Shown: piece by piece, positions 1-6,951 of the stretch | Layout of the letters: every line of letters begins with the position of its first letter | Position numbering within the stretch: the first letter of the stretch is position 1 | NCBI GenBank assembly: GCA_003477305.1 | Contig: DMTN01000053.1 | Location: 1-14,610, forward strand | Origin: Acholeplasmatales bacterium | Lineage (GTDB): Bacteria > Bacillota_I > Bacilli_A > Izemoplasmatales > Hujiaoplasmataceae | Direction: 5' to 3' | DNA: 14,610 nt | Position numbers and translations under genes: made by a program | Notes under the pieces: model-generated | What the model saw: only the letters and a program-made list of their open reading frames with translations | Database searches by the model: none | What the model was told of the DNA's origin: nothing

Positions 1-22
1 TTGCGTTTAGAACTAGAAGTAA

Positions 23-80
23 CAAACTATAGTTTCAACAATTCGCCGATCGAGACTTAGCGTTCGTTTGCGACGATGAA
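23..80 (-). pseudogene. Displaced 3' tail of a radC-like gene, broken
   Basis: Read on the minus strand, this stretch matches the last 18 codons plus stop of the intact radC at 2368-2425. By hand alignment 46 of 58 positions are identical with no gaps, including a 15-base perfect core (41-55, TTCGCCGATCGAGAC was aligned from 42). Its translation runs F-I-V-A-N-E-R-stop-VSIGELLKL-stop, against VVVAGDRYVSIGELLKP-stop in RadC. The Tyr codon TAT has become TAA. Most differences fall at third positions or give conservative replacements, so the copy seems to have diverged while still coding and was broken later. Homology is not visible upstream of position 80 or beyond a few bases past the stop. 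It could be a displaced attachment-site half or the relic of a tandem duplication. Chance similarity is unlikely given the conserved frame and stop position. Confidence 0.65.
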
Positions 81-121
81 TCCTGAGGGGTCAGATCGAT
101 CATCTTGGCCGTCATTACCTC

Positions 122-170
122 AAAAAACTCCCCCGCAGACGGCGCGGGTCGGAGCCGTTTTGCAGGGGAG
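122..170 (-). terminator. Strong intrinsic terminator of the SPFH gene
   Basis: On the minus strand, starting about 40 bases after the SPFH stop, CTCCCCTGCA (161-170) pairs with TGCGGGGGAG (128-137) in a 10-bp outer stem. An inner ACGGC/GCCGT stem sits above it, and the outer stem is followed at once by six Ts (122-127). This ends SPFH transcription before the radC remnant. Confidence 0.9.
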
Positions 171-209
171 CGTGTGATTGTCGGAAAATGATTCTTGGAA
201 GGCGACTCG

Positions 210-2180
210 TTATTTCTTCGCAGCGGCCTTCAAAACGGTTTTTTCATCGTCCGAGAGTCCGAGGGCGTCGATTTTTTCCGTGAACATCAAACCGATCAAG
301 CCTTCGAGGGGGCTGGGAATTTTGCCGTCGGAACCAGCGCCGAACGACACCATCGTGTTCGGTACGATCTGGACGTTTCCGGCTTCGATGGCCTTCGTGT
401 ATTTCTGCACGATATCTTGAATCAGCTGAAGCTTCGCGCCGCCGTAGGCCTTGACCTTGTTTTGAATCGCCTCGGCTTCCGCGTTGCCGATCGCCGCGAT
501 GTGCGCCGCTTCGGCTTCGCCAAGCGCCTTGATTTTGGTGGCGTCGGCGTTCGCCATGGCGACGAGTTTTTCGGCGTCGTGCTTTGCGCGTTCCAACCCG
601 GCCTTGCCTTGGTTTGCCTGAATCTCGATGTCGATGGAGGATTCCGTCAGGTGCTTTTGCTGCTCCGCCTTGGATTTGGCCTCGTTCAGTTCCTTTTCCT
701 TTGCCGCCGCTTTTTCCTGCTGGGTGTAGGTTTCGATTTGTTCTCTGGCCACCTGGCGGTCACGGAGCTGGCCTAGGATGATCTCGATTTTGTTGTCTTT
801 GGCGGAGGCGGACGGCGTGCCGATCAACACCTCTTCCAAATCGATGTTGTAGCGCAGGAACTTGTCCTTCATCTGCGTCGAGGCCAGCACTTGAATCTCA
901 GAGCGTTCCTGAAGCAGTTCGATCAGGGTTTTGCTTTGGCCGATGTTCTTGAAGTAGGCCGAGACCATGGGATCCAACGTTTGCTCGACGAGCTGCTTGA
1001 TGTCGCCGAACCGCTGGATGACGTAGGGAGCTTTCTTGTAATCGATGTGAAGAACGACGGATAGCGGAAGTGACGGTTCGAAGGCATCCTTCGTGATCAG
1101 GTTGACTTCTTTCAGATTGGAATCGAACAGATGGCCGCCGGCTTCGTTGGAAATCCATTTGAGGATGATGTTGGTCGTCGGCACGATCGCGATTTTTCCG
1201 GCGTATGTGTTGAACGCATATTTGCCGGGAGACAAGGCTTCATGCCAGACGCCTTTGGATCCTTTGTCGACGAGTTCGCCGTGCTTATAGTCGTCGCCGG
1301 ATAGATCGACGCCTTTTTCGCCGACATAGGAAATGACCACGCCGACGTTACCGACGGGAATGATCGTTTTGGGAATGAGTTCGATGGTGGCGAACATGCG
1401 GTTGATGAAATAGGTGCCTTCGGTCAAAACTTGGTATTGACGGCCGCGGAAGCCACCGGCCTTCATGAATTTTTCGATGTCCTGGAAATTGTTGTGGTAC
1501 GTTTCCGGCTGTTTGAAATCGTCGCCGACGATAGGTGAAACGATGTTTCCCTGTGATAGCGAAGGACCGTCGTGCACGGTCACGACGCCAAGGACGTCTT
1601 CGGAACCGCTGATGATCACCGGCGTGAAGCCGCCGCGTTCGCGGATTTTTTCCGCCATGCTTTGAATCGTCTTGCTTTCGGCCAGACCCATGGAGAGCGC
1701 ATAGATTTCCTTTTCGGTGATGATGATGAACTGCGCCAGGTTGAACGCGTACGCGCCTTCGCGAACGATGGCCCGCTGAATGCCCTTTTGACCGCCGTTC
1801 ATAAGAAACCCTTCGACGTTTTGGAAATTTTCGCTTTCCGGGACGACTCGGCCCAGCGTCTGCGTGCCGGGGAGAGGTTCGCCGTCTCGGGCGAACACGT
1901 ATCCGATCTCGCCTTGCGGAATCGTGATGAGCGTGGCGACGTGGACTTTGTACATAATGGGGGACAAAAAGTGGATGCCGCCGCGGATGACGTGCGGCTG
2001 AAAGCCCGCTTCGCGATGCAAGGCGATGATTTGCGAATCGAGCGAGCCTTTGGTGGACCAGCGTTTTTCGATGATGCCGACGCGGTCGTTGGGAATCAAG
2101 CGAAATCCAATCAACCATATAACCAGGACCAGCGAGGCGAGAATCGCGACGCAAAGCATAAAGATTTGGAGCGTATCCAT
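210..2180 (-). CDS. Large membrane-anchored SPFH (flotillin-like) protein with tandem beta modules
   Basis: The protein has 656 residues. The start at 2180 is chosen because AGGAGGAAGT directly precedes this ATG and a single N-terminal membrane helix (about residues 4-26) follows; an in-frame ATG at 2294 lies upstream of the promoter. Residues about 30-340 look like four successive copies of one beta module. Each has a VG(I/V)(I/V)-type strand near its start and a Gly-rich turn leading to a G-x-(Y/H)-x-(F/I) motif (near residues 67-71, 142-147, 255-260, 319-324). Residues about 341-470 read as an SPFH domain (LSVVLHID, AP.VI.RFG, ERSEIQ, VLIGTP). Residues about 471-600 are Ala/Glu/Lys-rich with heptad-like character, as in flotillin coiled coils. 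Family knowledge suggests an oligomeric ring or cage on the membrane; the specific role is unknown. No NfeD-type partner is adjacent. Its GC content is lower than that of the valS operon. Confidence 0.85.
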   Translation of the reverse strand: MDTLQIFMLCVAILASLVLVIWLIGFRLIPNDRVGIIEKRWSTKGSLDSQIIALHREAGFQPHVIRGGIHFLSPIMYKVHVATLITIPQGEIGYVFARDGEPLPGTQTLGRVVPESENFQNVEGFLMNGGQKGIQRAIVREGAYAFNLAQFIIITEKEIYALSMGLAESKTIQSMAEKIRERGGFTPVIISGSEDVLGVVTVHDGPSLSQGNIVSPIVGDDFKQPETYHNNFQDIEKFMKAGGFRGRQYQVLTEGTYFINRMFATIELIPKTIIPVGNVGVVISYVGEKGVDLSGDDYKHGELVDKGSKGVWHEALSPGKYAFNTYAGKIAIVPTTNIILKWISNEAGGHLFDSNLKEVNLITKDAFEPSLPLSVVLHIDYKKAPYVIQRFGDIKQLVEQTLDPMVSAYFKNIGQSKTLIELLQERSEIQVLASTQMKDKFLRYNIDLEEVLIGTPSASAKDNKIEIILGQLRDRQVAREQIETYTQQEKAAAKEKELNEAKSKAEQQKHLTESSIDIEIQANQGKAGLERAKHDAEKLVAMANADATKIKALGEAEAAHIAAIGNAEAEAIQNKVKAYGGAKLQLIQDIVQKYTKAIEAGNVQIVPNTMVSFGAGSDGKIPSPLEGLIGLMFTEKIDALGLSDDEKTVLKAAAKK

Positions 2181-2237
2181 ACTTCCTCCTTCAATGCAAT
2201 GGCACCTTGTGAAGATCGCCGTTTGCCATAGCGAATC

Positions 2238-2255
2238 CCAAGAACGAAATCTTGG
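2238..2255. promoter_or_regulatory. Palindrome at the SPFH transcript start (operator or 5' hairpin)
   Basis: CCAAGA and TCTTGG form a 6-bp inverted repeat with a 6-base loop. It begins about 10 bases downstream of the TATAAT box, so it lies at the very start of the expected mRNA. It could be a repressor site or a stabilising 5' hairpin. Its function is inferred from position only. Confidence 0.4.
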
Positions 2256-2264
2256 AATAAATAA

Positions 2265-2293
2265 ATTATACCATAGGTTTCCGAATAAATCCA
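2265..2293 (-). promoter_or_regulatory. Extended -10 promoter of the SPFH gene
   Basis: The minus strand carries TGGTATAAT (TATAAT at 2265-2270), which is a consensus -10 with the TGn extension. At 17-base spacing the -35 hexamer is TGGATT, a poor match to TTGACA, so the promoter may rely on the extended -10 or on an activator. It gives an 80-base leader before the ATG at 2180 and makes the gene independent of radC. Confidence 0.75.
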
Positions 2294-2323
2294 TGCCTCA
2301 AGGCATGAAGCGAACCTCAAGGT
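2292..2323. promoter_or_regulatory. Two CCTCAAGG boxes upstream of the SPFH promoter
   Basis: CCTCAAGG occurs at 2296-2303 and again at 2315-2322, 19 bases apart. The first sits inside the 6-bp palindrome CATGCC-TCAA-GGCATG (2292-2307), the second inside ACCTCAAGGT (2314-2323). They lie on the upstream edge of a weak -35 region, where an activator would bind. A T8 run at about 2325-2332 follows. The regulatory role is inferred. Confidence 0.4.
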
Positions 2324-2341
2324 GTTTTTTTTACACTCGCA

Positions 2342-2370
2342 TTGCGAAAGAACAGCCCTTCCTATCGCAA
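2342..2370. other. Hairpin just downstream of radC, no T-run
   Basis: TTGCGA (2342-2347) pairs with TCGCAA (2365-2370), and the stem can be extended inward past a one-base bulge. On the minus strand it begins right after the radC stop, but the following bases are TGCGAGTG and then an A-run, not Ts. It may protect or punctuate the radC mRNA 3' end. It is not a convincing intrinsic terminator. Confidence 0.4.
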
Positions 2371-2425
2371 ACTACGGTTTCAATAGTTCGCCGATCGAGA
2401 CATATCGGTCGCCCGCGACGACGAC
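2368..2425 (-). repeat. Intact copy of the radC 3'-end direct repeat
   Basis: This is the functional partner of the degenerate copy at 23-80, in the same orientation, with an offset of 2345 bases and 46/58 identities. It covers the last 18 codons and stop of radC. The SPFH gene, its promoter and its terminator lie exactly between the two copies. Confidence 0.7.
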
Positions 2426-3046
2426 GTGGTCGGCCACCCGGATGCCGAGCAGTTCGCCGATCTCGCGGAACTTCTTCGTCACTTCGAGATCGTGCGGCGA
2501 CGGCGCCGGATCGCCGGACGGATGGTTGTGCACGAGGATCACCTGAAAGGCGGAATACTTGACGGCGAACTTGAACACTTCGCGCGGATGCACCAGCGAT
2601 TGGTTCAGGCTTCCGACGAACAGCGTCCGCTTCGCGACGAGCGAAAGCTTCGCGTCGAGGTAGAGCGCCATCATCACTTCCTGTTTCAGCGGCATCAGTT
2701 CGTCCTTCACTTCCTGGAAGACGTCCCGTGCGGACAGGATCTTCGGCCGTTCGCGGTCGTCCTGCAAGGCCCGTTTCCCAAGTTCCAACGCCGCCAGGAG
2801 GACGATCGCCTTGGTCGTCCCGACGCCCCGCCGCGCCGCGAGTTCCGGCACCGTCTTCTCGCGCAGCCCGGCGGCGCTCCCCGCTTCATACAGCACATCC
2901 TTGGCGACCTCGAGGACCGACAGGTCCTTCGTCCCGGTCCGAAGCAGGATCGCGAGCAGTTCGTGGGTCCCGAGGTTCTCGGCGCCGTATTTGACCAACC
3001 GTTCGCGCGGCCGCTCGGCGGCCGGCATTTCCCGGATGAGATACAT
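2372..3046 (-). CDS. radC: RadC family JAB/JAMM-domain protein
   Basis: The protein has 224 residues, the usual length for the RadC (UPF0758) family. The N-terminal third holds a helix-hairpin-helix-like region (RRGVGTTKA, about 72-80). The C-terminal JAMM/MPN+ domain shows the metal motif HNH at 173-175 followed by SPHD (183-186), with VHNHPSGDP as the family signature. The molecular role is unsettled: it was named for radiation sensitivity and is often found with DNA-processing and mobile-element genes. The ATG at 3046 is chosen because GGGGGTG precedes it and the protein begins in the family style (MYLIREMPAAERPRERL). An upstream in-frame ATG at 3070 overlaps a terminator-like hairpin. The gene follows folC by 52 bases. 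Its last 18 codons are duplicated at 23-80. Confidence 0.93.
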   Translation of the reverse strand: MYLIREMPAAERPRERLVKYGAENLGTHELLAILLRTGTKDLSVLEVAKDVLYEAGSAAGLREKTVPELAARRGVGTTKAIVLLAALELGKRALQDDRERPKILSARDVFQEVKDELMPLKQEVMMALYLDAKLSLVAKRTLFVGSLNQSLVHPREVFKFAVKYSAFQVILVHNHPSGDPAPSPHDLEVTKKFREIGELLGIRVADHVVVAGDRYVSIGELLKP

Positions 3047-3060
3047 ATGAACACCCCCGA

Positions 3061-3091
3061 ACAAAAACATCGCGCCCCGCTTGGGACGCGA
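3061..3091 (-). terminator. Terminator-like hairpin between folC and radC
   Basis: On the minus strand TCGCGTCCC and GGGGCGCGA form a 9-bp stem (one G-U pair) with the 4-base loop AAGC (3070-3091), followed by TGTTTTTGT. The T-run is interrupted, so termination may be partial. The hairpin begins 8 bases after the folC stop and ends just before the radC ribosome binding site. No clear separate radC promoter was found. Confidence 0.6.
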
Positions 3092-3098
3092 CGTGCCT

Positions 3099-4361
3099 TC
3101 ATAAGACGAGTAGCTTGCGGATTTCCGAGATGAAGTACAGCGATCCGCAGACGAGGAGGACCTCGTTGTCGCCGAGGTGCGAGAGTTCCGCGAAAGCCGA
3201 CAGAAAATCGTCATGGCAAAACTTCTTCGGATGCGCGCTTTCGTCCATCAGTTCCTCGGGCGGTGCGGCGCGGTGATAGTCGATCGTCGTGAAGTGGAAC
3301 TCATCGACGAACCTGTCGAGGAGGGCGATCACCGTCTTGTGGTCCTTATCCTTCATCATGCAGAAGAAACATTTGACGTATTTGCCCGGAAAGACGGCCT
3401 TCACGGCCGGTTCGAGCGTTTCGAACGCGCCGATGTTGTGGGCGCCGTCGAGGATGATCTTGTGACCGAAGATTTCGAAGCGGCCCGGCCACGTGGTTCG
3501 ATGGAGTCCGTCATAGAGATTACGCGGTGAGACGACGATTGCTTGTTTTTCGCAAAGGACGCGGATCGTCTCGATCGCGAGCGCGGCGTTCTTGATCTGG
3601 TGCGCGCCGGTCAGACGGAGGTCGAAGCGCGCGCCACCCCAGGTGAAGGAAGTTTGTTCGCCGATCGCAACGTCGGTCGCCGTGGTAACGTCGACGAACA
3701 CATACGGGGCATGCTTTTCATGGCAATGCAGCTTGAAGAGCGGGATCAGTTGTTCTTTGTCTTCCGTGGTGATCAACGGCCGGTACGGCTTGACAATCCC
3801 GAGCTTGTTCAAGGCGATGCTTTCAAGGGTGTTGCCGAGCTGCTTCATGTGGTCGTAGCTGATGTTCGTGATGCAGGAGGCTTCCGGCACGATCACGTTG
3901 GTCGCATCGAAGAGACCGCCGAGGCCGACCTCGATCACGCCCCACGTGATCCGTTCGTCCCTGAACCACAGAAAGCACATCAGGGTGACGATCTCGAAGA
4001 AGGTGATCGAATCGCCGGTTTCGGCGTAATAGCGGTCCCACAAATCGTGCAGGAAGTTCGCGTAGAAGACGACCGTCGCATCGGGGATGAAATCGTCGCC
4101 GATGCCGATCCGTTCGTTGAACTTCACGACATAGGGGGAGGTGTAGACGCCGGTCTTGTATCCGGCGGCGTGGAGGATGTTTTTCAGATAGTTCGCGGTC
4201 GAGCCCTTGCCGTTGGTGCCGGCGACGTGGATCGACTTGAAGCTGTCCTGCGGATCGCCGAGCCTGCGGCAACAGTCCCGCATTCTTGTAAGGTCCGTCT
4301 TTTCGCCGAAGCGGCGGGAGTTTTCGATCCACGCGACGGCATCATCAAAGTTCGTGAACAT
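3099..4361 (-). CDS. folC: Bifunctional folylpolyglutamate/dihydrofolate synthase
   Basis: The protein has 420 residues, typical for FolC. It is a Mur-ligase-fold cytoplasmic enzyme that adds glutamate to folates with ATP and, in many bacteria, also makes dihydrofolate from dihydropteroate. Visible motifs are the P-loop GTNGKGS (48-54), EVGLGG.FDATNV (144-155), SYDH...LG.TL..IA (168-183), WPGRFE (291-296) and LDGAHN (304-309). The usual IAxEKAGI segment reads IALNKLGI: the Lys that is carbamylated in relatives is kept (K186) but Glu is replaced by Asn. The ATG lies one base after the valS TGA, and no good Shine-Dalgarno is visible, so translation is probably coupled to valS. Whether both activities are present cannot be read from the sequence. 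Confidence 0.94.
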   Translation of the reverse strand: MFTNFDDAVAWIENSRRFGEKTDLTRMRDCCRRLGDPQDSFKSIHVAGTNGKGSTANYLKNILHAAGYKTGVYTSPYVVKFNERIGIGDDFIPDATVVFYANFLHDLWDRYYAETGDSITFFEIVTLMCFLWFRDERITWGVIEVGLGGLFDATNVIVPEASCITNISYDHMKQLGNTLESIALNKLGIVKPYRPLITTEDKEQLIPLFKLHCHEKHAPYVFVDVTTATDVAIGEQTSFTWGGARFDLRLTGAHQIKNAALAIETIRVLCEKQAIVVSPRNLYDGLHRTTWPGRFEIFGHKIILDGAHNIGAFETLEPAVKAVFPGKYVKCFFCMMKDKDHKTVIALLDRFVDEFHFTTIDYHRAAPPEELMDESAHPKKFCHDDFLSAFAELSHLGDNEVLLVCGSLYFISEIRKLLVL

Positions 4362-4362
4362 G

Positions 4363-6951
4363 TCAGTTTTTCACAGCCTCGAGGCGTTCCTGCGTCAGAC
4401 GCAGATTCTCCGCATAGTCGGAACGTTTCTGTTTCTCGGCGACGATCTTGGCTTCCGGGGCCTTCTGAAGGAAGGACGGGTTTTCGAGCATCGCGTCGCT
4501 CCGCCGGATTTCGTTTTCGAGACGGATGATTTCCTTTTCCAGCCGGTCGGTTTCGGCCTTCAGGTCGACGAGCGATCCGAGCGGCAGATAAAGCGTCATG
4601 CCGGGGAGGATGACGGTGAGCGCATGGTCGGCCGGCGCCAGATCGGCGGCGATCAACAGTCGCGACGTGTTCAGGAATTTCTCGAGCAGGCGGCGGTTGA
4701 TTTCGAGGAACGCGGCGTCGGCGCCGCTCTCGGTCTTGATCAGGACTTCGATCGGTTTCGACGGCGCGACGTTGTATTCATTCCTGATCTGGCGGACGCC
4801 GACGATCCGGTCGAAAACGCGCGACAGACCGGCCGCCACAGGGAAGGCAAGGCCGTCGGAGACGGGCCACGGGGCACGCATGATCGAGATCCCATCATGC
4901 GGGAGTTTCTGCCAGATTTCTTCGGTAACGAAGGGCATTAGGGGGTGAAGCGCTTTGACGATCGTGGACAGCACGTGCAGGAGCACGGCCTTCGTCGCCT
5001 TCGATTCGGGCGTGAGCTTGGCCATTTCGACGTACCAGCTCGCAAAGTCGTTCCAGGCGAAGTTGTAGAGTTTCTTCGCCGCTTCACCGAACTCGTATTT
5101 CTCGTAGTCGGCGTTCGCGGAGTCGAGCGTCTCGTTGAGTTTTCCGACGATCCATTGTTCAGCGATCCCAAACGTTGCCGGATCCAACTTCATATCCCCG
5201 ACACCGGCCCCTTCGGTGTTCATCAGGACATAGCGGGAGATGTTCCACAGCTTGTTGATGAAGTTCCAGGCGGCTTCGACCTTCTCCGGTTCGTAGCGGA
5301 GGTCGAGCCCCGGGCTCGAGTTGGTGGAGATGAAGTAGCGCAGCGCGTCCGCCCCGTACTGGGCGATCACGTCCTGCGGGTCGACGCCGTTGCCCAGCGA
5401 CTTGGACATCTTGCGGCCGTCCGCGTCGCGGATGAGGCCGTGGATCAGGCAATCCTTGAACGGACTTGCGGCGGTGAATTCGATGCCCTGGAAGATCATC
5501 CGGGCGACCCAGAAGAAAATGATGTCGTAGCCGGTGACGAGACAGTCGGTCGGATAGTAGCGTTCCAAATCAGCGGTCTTGTGCGGCCAGCCGAGCGTCG
5601 AGAAGGGCCAGAGCGCCGAAGAGAACCAGGTGTCGAGGACGTCTTCGTCCTGCTTCCATCCGGCGCCTTCCGGCGCGGTGCGGCCGCAATAGATCTCTTC
5701 GCCCTTGTACCAGACGGGGATCCGATGGCCCCACCAGAGTTGTCGGGAGATGCACCAGTCCTCGATCGCTTCCATCCAGTTCGTGAAGGTCTTTTTGAAA
5801 CGTTCCGGGACGAAGTTGACGGTGTTCTTGTCAATCGCGTTTTTCGCGAGTTCGTCCATCCGGACGAACCATTGCTTCGAGAGGCGCGGCTCGACGATCA
5901 CGCCGGTGCGTTCGCTATGCCCGACGTTGTGGGTGACCGGTTCGACCTTTTGAAGCAGGCCGGCCGCTTTCAGGTCGGCGACGAGCGCCTTGCGGGCGGC
6001 GAAGCGTTCCATCCCCTGATACTTGCCGGCGCGCGCGTTCATCGTGCCGTCTTCGTTCATGCACAGGGGCATCTCGAGCTTGTGGCGCTTCCCGACTTCG
6101 AAGTCGTTGGGGTCGTGGGCCGGGGTGACCTTGACGATCCCGGTCCCGAAGGCGCGGTCGACATAGGTATCCGCAATCACGGGAATCTTGCGGTTGGTGG
6201 TCGGGATGACGATTTGTTTCCCGATCAGTCCGGCGAAGCGCCCGTCGTCTGGATGGACCATCAACGCGACGTCGCCGAACATCGTCTCGGGACGGGTCGT
6301 GGCGACCGTCAGGCCACCCTTCGTGCCGTCGGCGAACGGATAGGTGATGTGGTAGAAGGCGCCTTGGATGTCGACGTGCTCGATCTCGATGTTGGAGAGC
6401 GCGGTCTTGGCTTCGACGTCCCAGTTGATGATGCGTTCGCCGCGGTAGATGTAGCCTTTTTCAAACAGGCGGACGAAGACTTCGTTGACGGCCTCGGAGA
6501 GTCCCTGGTCGAGCGTAAAACGCTCGCGCCGGTAGTCCAGCGAGAGTCCGATCCCCTGCCACTGGTCGCGGATGAAACTGGCGTATTCTTCCTTCCAGTT
6601 CCAGGCCGCTTCGAGGTACTTCTCGCGGCCGAGATCGAAGCGGGATATGCCCTGGCTCTTCAGGCGCTGGTCGACCTTCGCCTGGGTGGCAATGCCGGCG
6701 TGGTCCATGCCGGGCAGATAGAGGGCGTCGAAGCCCTGCATCCGCTTGCGGCGGATGATGATGTCCTGCAGGGTCGTGTCCCAGGTGTGGCCGAGGTGGA
6801 GCTTGCCGGTGACGTTCGGCGGCGGGATCACGATCGTAAACGGCGGCTTCCCGGGGTCGCCGTCCGCTTCGAAACAGTGGTGCTGTAGCCAGAACGCATA
6901 CTTTCCGGCTTCGACTTCGGTGTGTTCGTATTTCGGTTTCATGTCGATCAT
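4363..6951 (-). CDS. valS: Valyl-tRNA synthetase
   Basis: The protein has 862 residues, near the usual bacterial length. It charges tRNA-Val with valine in the cytoplasm. It is a class I synthetase with PPPNVTGKLHLGH (HIGH variant HLGH at 52-55), a CP1 editing domain marked by TTRPETMFGD, NVGHSERTG, and KMSKS at 514-518. The C-terminal end (about 795-860) is a charged coiled coil, the tRNA-binding arm typical of ValS and absent from IleRS. The start at 6951 overlaps the Nudix stop as ATGA, and AGGGAG lies 9 bases upstream. A second in-frame ATG at 6942 is possible but further from that site. The gene is second in a T-box-controlled operon, which fits its function. Confidence 0.97.
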   Translation of the reverse strand: MIDMKPKYEHTEVEAGKYAFWLQHHCFEADGDPGKPPFTIVIPPPNVTGKLHLGHTWDTTLQDIIIRRKRMQGFDALYLPGMDHAGIATQAKVDQRLKSQGISRFDLGREKYLEAAWNWKEEYASFIRDQWQGIGLSLDYRRERFTLDQGLSEAVNEVFVRLFEKGYIYRGERIINWDVEAKTALSNIEIEHVDIQGAFYHITYPFADGTKGGLTVATTRPETMFGDVALMVHPDDGRFAGLIGKQIVIPTTNRKIPVIADTYVDRAFGTGIVKVTPAHDPNDFEVGKRHKLEMPLCMNEDGTMNARAGKYQGMERFAARKALVADLKAAGLLQKVEPVTHNVGHSERTGVIVEPRLSKQWFVRMDELAKNAIDKNTVNFVPERFKKTFTNWMEAIEDWCISRQLWWGHRIPVWYKGEEIYCGRTAPEGAGWKQDEDVLDTWFSSALWPFSTLGWPHKTADLERYYPTDCLVTGYDIIFFWVARMIFQGIEFTAASPFKDCLIHGLIRDADGRKMSKSLGNGVDPQDVIAQYGADALRYFISTNSSPGLDLRYEPEKVEAAWNFINKLWNISRYVLMNTEGAGVGDMKLDPATFGIAEQWIVGKLNETLDSANADYEKYEFGEAAKKLYNFAWNDFASWYVEMAKLTPESKATKAVLLHVLSTIVKALHPLMPFVTEEIWQKLPHDGISIMRAPWPVSDGLAFPVAAGLSRVFDRIVGVRQIRNEYNVAPSKPIEVLIKTESGADAAFLEINRRLLEKFLNTSRLLIAADLAPADHALTVILPGMTLYLPLGSLVDLKAETDRLEKEIIRLENEIRRSDAMLENPSFLQKAPEAKIVAEKQKRSDYAENLRLTQERLEAVKN

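Noticed and set aside
35..115. A 26-residue minus-strand ORF starting MTAKMIDLT
   Set aside because: GAGG lies directly against the ATG, the frame overlaps the radC remnant in a different register, and it follows a strong terminator. No support for a gene.
2181..2294. Upstream start for the SPFH protein (extra 38 residues)
   Set aside because: The ATG at 2294 lies upstream of the TATAAT box and has no ribosome binding site, while 2180 has AGGAGGAAGT directly before it.
2342..2370. Hairpin after radC as an intrinsic terminator
   Set aside because: No U-run follows on the minus strand; the next bases include an A-run.
2426..3133. A 235-codon plus-strand open frame
   Set aside because: It is antisense to radC, which has clear family motifs.
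3047..3214. Upstream start for RadC (extra 56 residues)
   Set aside because: The extension is low-complexity Ser/Arg sequence antisense in feel, overlaps the folC 3' end, and RadC proteins begin near MYLI.
3543..4529. A 328-codon plus-strand open frame
   Set aside because: It is antisense to folC and the valS end, with no recognisable domain and no ribosome binding context.
4945..6888. A 647-codon open frame on the plus strand
   Set aside because: It is fully antisense to valS, whose motifs are intact. Its composition (Val, Asp, Arg, Gly-rich with no domain) is that of a shadow frame in GC-rich DNA.
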